DNA of 64,000 bases from JAFGLZ01 sp964390905 (GTDB lineage Bacteria > Planctomycetota > Phycisphaerae > UBA1845 > JAFGLZ01): the NCBI GenBank assembly GCA_964390905.1, contig CAYMLO010000027.1:1-64000 (forward strand), given 5' to 3'. Below the pieces are notes generated by a model. The model saw only the letters and a list, made by a program, of their open reading frames with translations. It did not search any database and was not told the origin of the DNA. Position numbers and translations under genes: made by a program. Positions 59,705 through 64,000 of the stretch are shown here, piece by piece (position 1 is the stretch's first letter; every line of letters begins with the position of its first letter).

Positions 59705-61114
59705 ATGAGCGATCGGCTTCCAGAAACGGTTGTCTCTTGCGATGAGGCGAAGGGTTTGGAGAGCGGACGGACGGGGATGAGAACAACCGCCCCCCCGCGG
59801 CCCGTCTACGCGAGGCGCGCGTCGGGAGACAGCGATGCGGGGAGCAAGCGGTCGAAGGGACTGAACTGCCTACACTGCATCTCTGGCGTGCTCGATCAAT
59901 GCAACGGTTCCGTGAGCAAGCTTCTGCAAGAGATCATCGAGCTGGCGCCGCGCGCCTGGCAGCATGCCGACATTGCCTGCGCGCGAGCGGTCTACGAGGG
60001 ACGTGAGTACCGTACGGCGAACTTCAAGCCGTCGCGCTGGAACCTGACGGCGGACATCAACGTCAGGGGGAAGAAGGCAGGATTCGTCGAGGTCCACTAC
60101 CTCGAAAGGAGACCCATTGCCGACGAAGGCCCGTTCCTGGCGGAGGAGAAACTGCTGATCAACGCTGTGGGCAGGTGTGCTGGAAGGGCGATCGATCGTC
60201 TCCTGACAGAACGCCAATTGCAGGAACGCATTAAGGAACTCGACTGTCTATACGGGATCTCGCGGCTGGTCGATCAGTGCGCAGGTCAGGTAGACGAACT
60301 GCTCCACGGGATCGTCGAACTTCTTCCGGACTCCTGGCAGTATCCCGAGGCCGCGCGTGCGCGGATCACGCTTGAAGGACGCGAGTATCGGTCAGCCGGG
60401 TTCAAACCATCGCAGTGGCGACAGCGAACGGACATCACGCTGGGGGGCAAGGAAGTGGGAACCGTCGAGGTCCACTACCTGAGCAGGAAACCCGACGCTG
60501 ACGAAGGCCCGTTCCAGAAGGAGGAGCGGTTCCTGATCGACGCCGTCGGGGAGCGCGTGGGCACGGCAGTGGAGGGCATCAGGGCGAAGCAGCGCCTCGA
60601 GGTGGAGCATGAGGCGTCGCAGAACATGAACATCGCGCTGCGAGAGGTCCTGGCGCGCGTCCGGGACGAGAAGAGCGTGCTGAGCAATGAAATCCGAGCC
60701 AACGTCGACAAGGTGATCATGCCCCTGCTCGACGCCCTACAGGCCGAGGTGCGAGCGGACCAGCGGGAACACGTGGCGCTGCTGAGGCGCAACCTGGAGG
60801 ACATCACATCGCCGTTCGCTGACAGGCTCTCAAGAACCTTCATGAGCCTCACGCCGGCTGAGATTCAGGTATGCGACATGGTACGGAGGGGCCTGTCCAC
60901 CAAGGAGATCGCGCAACTGAGACACGTATCCCAGGCCACCGTGAGCCGACATCGAGAGCATATCAGGCGGAAGCTGGGCCTGACCAACCAAGCCGTCAAC
61001 CTGGCAACCTACCTGCGCACCTTCATGTCTGAGAATACCCCCTCGAACGAACTGGCGGTGCAATCCGGCGCAACAGGACCCATAGGCACGAACGTCCCGG
61101 CCCTGAGCAGTTGA
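59705..61114 (+). CDS. LuxR-type regulator with two tandem sensor domains
   Basis: The 469-residue protein contains two clearly duplicated segments at residues about 55-180 and 185-315. Each has (L)CLxxIS..LxQC, a YEGREYR- or LEGREYRSAGFKPSxW-type stretch, VEVHYL and an EExLIDAVG-type helix. A GAF-like ligand fold is likely. The two copies are related but differ in many positions. A helical linker follows, then a LuxR helix-turn-helix (LTPAEIQVCDMVRRGLSTKE, ATVSRHREHIRRKLGL). The start at 59705 follows GAGG at eight bases. Signal and targets are unknown. Confidence 0.8.
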   Translation: MSDRLPETVVSCDEAKGLESGRTGMRTTAPPRPVYARRASGDSDAGSKRSKGLNCLHCISGVLDQCNGSVSKLLQEIIELAPRAWQHADIACARAVYEGREYRTANFKPSRWNLTADINVRGKKAGFVEVHYLERRPIADEGPFLAEEKLLINAVGRCAGRAIDRLLTERQLQERIKELDCLYGISRLVDQCAGQVDELLHGIVELLPDSWQYPEAARARITLEGREYRSAGFKPSQWRQRTDITLGGKEVGTVEVHYLSRKPDADEGPFQKEERFLIDAVGERVGTAVEGIRAKQRLEVEHEASQNMNIALREVLARVRDEKSVLSNEIRANVDKVIMPLLDALQAEVRADQREHVALLRRNLEDITSPFADRLSRTFMSLTPAEIQVCDMVRRGLSTKEIAQLRHVSQATVSRHREHIRRKLGLTNQAVNLATYLRTFMSENTPSNELAVQSGATGPIGTNVPALSS

Positions 61115-61271
61115 CCTGCCACTCCCGCCGCCGCGGACAACCGGACCCCCCACAGCAGAAGTCCCTTGATGATCCCCAACAACTCGCCCTCGGCCATAGA
61201 CGCGATCACCACCGGAAACGTCCGGCTGCACCCGCGTCGTCTCGACGCTCGGGAGGGCCCTGCCAAGCGGA

Positions 61272-61790
61272 TCAAACGTCTTTCAGTGCGTCAAGGGCCT
61301 TCCGTATCGCCTCGGGACTGGCGTCCTTCATGCGATCTTCCAACTCCTCTCGCAGGTTCACCTTGTCGTCGTCTTCCTCGGTGACCTCGATGCCCAGCGC
61401 CTCTTTGACATGTCTCACGTAGGCGGCGGGCCTCACGGGTTTCTCGAGGTAGACGCCCGGCCCCGACATGACGCTGTCCGCCATGATGCTTTCCAGGTCG
61501 CCCTTGCCCAACTCCGTCTTGGCATGGGCCGTGACGATGAGCACCGGAATGCGCGACAGCTCCTTGTCCCGTTTCAGCTCGTACAGGAGCCGCGGACCCG
61601 ACCGCTTGGGCATGACCAGGTCCAGAGAAATGAAGTCAGGCCTGGTGGCCCGGATGATCTCGAGGGCCTCGTCGCCGTCGGCGGCCGTCACGACGTTGAA
61701 GCCGGCGTCCTCCAAGGCCGTCTGAAGGAACAGCCGCACGTTCGGCTCGTCGTCCACAACGAGAACGGTCTTGTCCTCGGCCCTTGCCAT
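61272..61790 (-). CDS. response regulator, receiver domain with helical tail
   Basis: The 172-residue protein has a CheY-like receiver: VLVVDDEPNVRLFLQTAL, the phosphorylation Asp in FISLDLVMPKRSG, VTAHAKT and the Lys in YLEKPVRP. No DNA-binding output is present; an acidic helical tail follows. It lies 39 bases after the kinase stop on the same strand and probably receives phosphate from that kinase. Confidence 0.9.
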   Translation of the reverse strand: MARAEDKTVLVVDDEPNVRLFLQTALEDAGFNVVTAADGDEALEIIRATRPDFISLDLVMPKRSGPRLLYELKRDKELSRIPVLIVTAHAKTELGKGDLESIMADSVMSGPGVYLEKPVRPAAYVRHVKEALGIEVTEEDDDKVNLREELEDRMKDASPEAIRKALDALKDV

Positions 61791-61829
61791 AGGTTGTCCT
61801 CCCTGGCGGATACACCCCGGTTGCGTCGA

Positions 61830-62945
61830 TCAGTTCCCCTCGGCCGGTTCGGCCCCGTTCGTCGGTTCGGGGAGACGGCTCCGCGGAAACTCCAATCGGA
61901 ATACCGAACCCTCCCCCTCCGCGGACTCGAACGACACCCTACCGCCGTGCTCCTGAACGATCTTCCGCGTCGTCAGCAGTCCTAGTCCCGTCCCTTTACC
62001 CGATTCCTTCGTCGAAAAGAAGTTCGTGAAGACCTTCTGTTTCACGTCGTATTCCATGCCGCAGCCGTCATCAGTCACTTCGTAGACCAACGTGTCGTCC
62101 CGCTCGCGCGTCGCCAGGACCACGTGCCGATCTTCCTTGTTGCTCATCTCACACGCATCCAACGCGTTGGAGATCAGGTTGGCCAGACACGTATGGATTC
62201 CCTCTCTGTCCAGTGGGGCCTCAGAGATGGTCCCGTCCAGATCGGCCTCGAGCTGGATGCCCGACCGAGAGGCCGTGTCGCCGAACAGCTCAACGATCTC
62301 CCGCGCAATTCGGTTGGGATCCACCATGGCGACGTGCGGGGCCCGTCCCTTCGCGAAGTCCAGGAACTCCTTCGCAAACGAGGAAATCCGGGCGACATTC
62401 TCCTCCAGGATGTCCCACCCCTGGCGGACCTTCTCGTTGTCATGCCGCCGGATGCCGGAACTGACCACGTACATCCCGCCTTCCAGGCCCATTATAACGT
62501 TCTTGATTCCGTGGGCGAGTCCCGCCACCGTCTGTCCCACCGCCGCCAACCGCTCAGCCGTCAGCTTCTCCTGCTGCAGCCGCTTCATCTCGCTGATGTC
62601 GGTCGACATCTCGATGACGTAGCGGACCTCTCCGTCCTCCCGAATCAGGGGAACCATCTGCACCAGATAATGGGTCGGCTTGCCTTCGGACGCGGGGGCG
62701 CCCTCCTCCTCGCGACTCCGGGACTTGCCGTCAGCGAAGGTCTTGGCGGCGCCGCAGCGCTCACAGCGTTCGGTTCGGTTCTTGTAGACTGAGAAACACT
62801 TGCGATCATGCCACGCGCCAAACGTCTCAGAGAAGGTCTGGTTAGCCTCGACGATCGTATAGTCCCGGTCGATGACGCAGATGCTCACGGGCACCTGGTC
62901 GAACATCTCGGTCCGAATCCAGTTCCTGATCCGCTCGGAGATCAT
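61830..62945 (-). CDS. PAS-domain sensor histidine kinase
   Basis: The 371-residue soluble kinase has an N-terminal PAS domain (residues about 15-130) with a CERCGAAKTF cysteine pair. The dimerisation helix carries the phospho-acceptor His in VAGLAHGIKNVIMGLEGG. The ATPase core has NLISNALDACE (N box), VTDDGCGME (G1), TNFFSTKESGKGTGLGL (F/G2). No membrane segment is present, so the signal is cytoplasmic. The PAS cysteines suggest redox or metal sensing. The ATG overlaps the stop of the next receiver protein by four bases (ATGA). Confidence 0.92.
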   Translation of the reverse strand: MISERIRNWIRTEMFDQVPVSICVIDRDYTIVEANQTFSETFGAWHDRKCFSVYKNRTERCERCGAAKTFADGKSRSREEEGAPASEGKPTHYLVQMVPLIREDGEVRYVIEMSTDISEMKRLQQEKLTAERLAAVGQTVAGLAHGIKNVIMGLEGGMYVVSSGIRRHDNEKVRQGWDILEENVARISSFAKEFLDFAKGRAPHVAMVDPNRIAREIVELFGDTASRSGIQLEADLDGTISEAPLDREGIHTCLANLISNALDACEMSNKEDRHVVLATRERDDTLVYEVTDDGCGMEYDVKQKVFTNFFSTKESGKGTGLGLLTTRKIVQEHGGRVSFESAEGEGSVFRLEFPRSRLPEPTNGAEPAEGN

Positions 62946-63397
62946 GGCGCTTCCCCTGAACCCGGTCCAGCATCAGCCTCCGTTGACTCGATAAGCGAAG
63001 CCACCGTCTCGAGAAATTCTGGAACGGCGACCGGCTTCTCGAGGTAGACGTCGGGCACCGGGACCCTCTCGTCAGGGATCATCTTTCTGAAGGACGCCGG
63101 ACCGACACCGCTCGATCGGCTGAACGCGCTGACGAAGACCACCGGGATCCTACGAAGGTTGTCATCGAGCTTGAGCTGCTGATACAGCGCGATACCCGAC
63201 CGCTTCGGCATCATGATGTCCAGGGTAATCAGGTCTGGCTGTTGCTGGCGGGCGACAGCCACCGCCTCCTCCGCGTCCATGGCCGAACACGTGTCGTACC
63301 CTTCGTCCTCGAGCACGGTCGTCAAGTAGGCGATAATCGACGACTCGTCGTCGATCACCATGACCTTCTTCCTATCCGTGGAGGATGGTTCGTTCAT
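62942..63397 (-). CDS. response regulator, single receiver domain
   Basis: The 151-residue receiver protein has VMVIDDESSIIAYLTTVL, the Asp in LITLDIMMPKRSGIA, FVSAFSRS and DVYLEKPVAVPE. Its stop overlaps the kinase start, so both are co-translated. The second receiver of the operon is 28 per cent or more alike by eye but clearly distinct. The 72 bases before it separate it from the cytochrome gene, which is on the same strand. Confidence 0.9.
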   Translation of the reverse strand: MNEPSSTDRKKVMVIDDESSIIAYLTTVLEDEGYDTCSAMDAEEAVAVARQQQPDLITLDIMMPKRSGIALYQQLKLDDNLRRIPVVFVSAFSRSSGVGPASFRKMIPDERVPVPDVYLEKPVAVPEFLETVASLIESTEADAGPGSGEAP

Positions 63398-63469
63398 ACA
63401 CGCCTATCCGCATCGTCGCCAAGACAGGCCCGGTCGAATCCCCCCGGCCAGCTGCGATCCGTTGGGCTG

Positions 63470-64000
63470 TCACCGAGGAACCGCGGCGCCTCCCAACACG
63501 GACTCAATGGCCTGAGCACCTGCGATCTCCGGCTTGTGGCAGGTGGTACACTCGGCGTGATGAGCCTTCTCCTCCAGTTTGGCCACATCTTTGTGGCAGG
63601 TGATACACAATCCGTGCATGGCGTCCTCATAGCCAACGGCCATGCTGCCGTCGGACTTGACTGTTGCCCCGGGCACCTTCAGTGTCAGCTTGTCGGGAGT
63701 GTGACACTCCGCACATGCCTTCGCCGTCTCCTCCGACCGACCGACCCCCGCAGCGTGGCATTGGCGACACGACTGATTCAAGCCCAGCGATGCCACGTGG
63801 CGGTCGTGCGAGAAGATGGACATAGCAAGGTGCATGTCGGTGTGGCACCCATAGCAGCCGGTCTGCTTGTCGTGAGGAAGGTTCATGTGGTGACATCGCT
63901 TGCAGGAATCGGGCCTGCCCCCGTTCTCCTCGATATGCATGCCGTGGTCGAACGCCACGAGGAAGCCATCGCGATCACCGTCGATGTGAAGCACACCGTC
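63470..64000 (-). CDS. multihaem c-type cytochrome (cut by window end)
   Basis: The visible 176 residues hold six CxxCH haem motifs (CKRCH, CYGCH, CRQCH, CAECH, CITCH, CTTCH) and many additional His residues that can be axial ligands, as in class III or related cytochromes. The frame stays open to the end of the window, so the start and any signal peptide lie outside. Such proteins carry electrons between periplasmic or membrane complexes in anaerobes. Its stop is 73 bases from the RR-HK-RR set, on the same strand. Confidence 0.88.
   Translation of the reverse strand, partial: DGVLHIDGDRDGFLVAFDHGMHIEENGGRPDSCKRCHHMNLPHDKQTGCYGCHTDMHLAMSIFSHDRHVASLGLNQSCRQCHAAGVGRSEETAKACAECHTPDKLTLKVPGATVKSDGSMAVGYEDAMHGLCITCHKDVAKLEEKAHHAECTTCHKPEIAGAQAIESVLGGAAVPR

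Noticed and set aside
61009..61275. Minus-strand frame of 88 residues with a hydrophobic stretch between the LuxR-type and receiver genes
   Set aside because: It overlaps the end of the LuxR-type gene, has no ribosome-binding site and no recognisable family.

Overview
The window looks like a GC-rich chromosomal segment from an anaerobic or facultatively anaerobic planctomycete, probably Phycisphaerae-like. This is inferred from gene content, not from a marker-gene search. The clues are pseudopilin-type proteins with H-X9-DG-like tails, a large TPR/DUF3857/transglutaminase protein, an ECF sigma factor paired with a membrane anti-sigma-like protein, a CcsA-type cytochrome c assembly protein, oxygen-sensitive glycyl radical enzymes, ferredoxin-containing MinD-like ATPases with NifX-like partners, and a multihaem cytochrome. 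Genes are tightly packed with many ATGA or TGATG overlaps. No tRNA, rRNA, CRISPR array or complete insertion sequence was found. One 100-N assembly gap lies at 27206-27305.

Layout. 0.2-3.4 kb (minus): an alkyl-DHAP-synthase-like flavoprotein coupled to an FAD glycerol-3-phosphate dehydrogenase. 3.7-7.8 kb: a secreted GH38 alpha-mannosidase-like enzyme and a pseudopilin-like protein. 7.8-13.1 kb: the translation and secretion block ffh-rpsP-trmD-rplS-yraN-tatD plus a beta-hydroxyacid dehydrogenase, with khpA and rimM missing from their usual places. 13.1-20.8 kb: a membrane coiled-coil protein, an LpxL-like acyltransferase, a 1281-residue TPR/transglutaminase protein and ComF. 20.8-25.7 kb: a radical SAM protein of the spore-photoproduct-lyase type, CcsA, a HIT protein and a dGTPase-like HD protein. 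25.8-27.8 kb: a lipoprotein built on a 15-residue tandem repeat (YDP motif), interrupted by the gap. 27.8-28.3 kb: a non-coding stretch full of perfect hairpins. 28.3-32.4 kb: a sigma-54 activator, an L,D-transpeptidase, and the ECF sigma/anti-sigma pair.

32.4-37.4 kb holds carB, whose frame runs without a stop into a membrane-anchored SGNH hydrolase. 37.5-44.6 kb (minus): a glycolate oxidase set (glcD, glcE, glcF) behind an LmbE-type deacetylase and an unknown secreted protein. 44.7-46.6 kb: an SDR-type epimerase and a TauE/SafE permease. 46.7-52.2 kb: two different glycyl radical enzymes and one activating enzyme in an overlapping operon, the best candidate for an undescribed metabolic system. 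52.2-54.1 kb: a Tat-exported D-lyxose-isomerase-like cupin and a sugar-isomerase-like TIM barrel. 54.4-58.0 kb: a DUF134 regulator with a clear promoter/operator leads a module of NifX-like proteins, Gly-rich small proteins and two ferredoxin-MinD ATPases. 58-64 kb: a membrane-anchored peptidylarginine-deiminase-like protein, a LuxR-type regulator with duplicated sensor domains, a response regulator/histidine kinase/response regulator set, and a six-haem cytochrome cut by the window end.

All domain calls come from reading motifs by eye. No database search was run.
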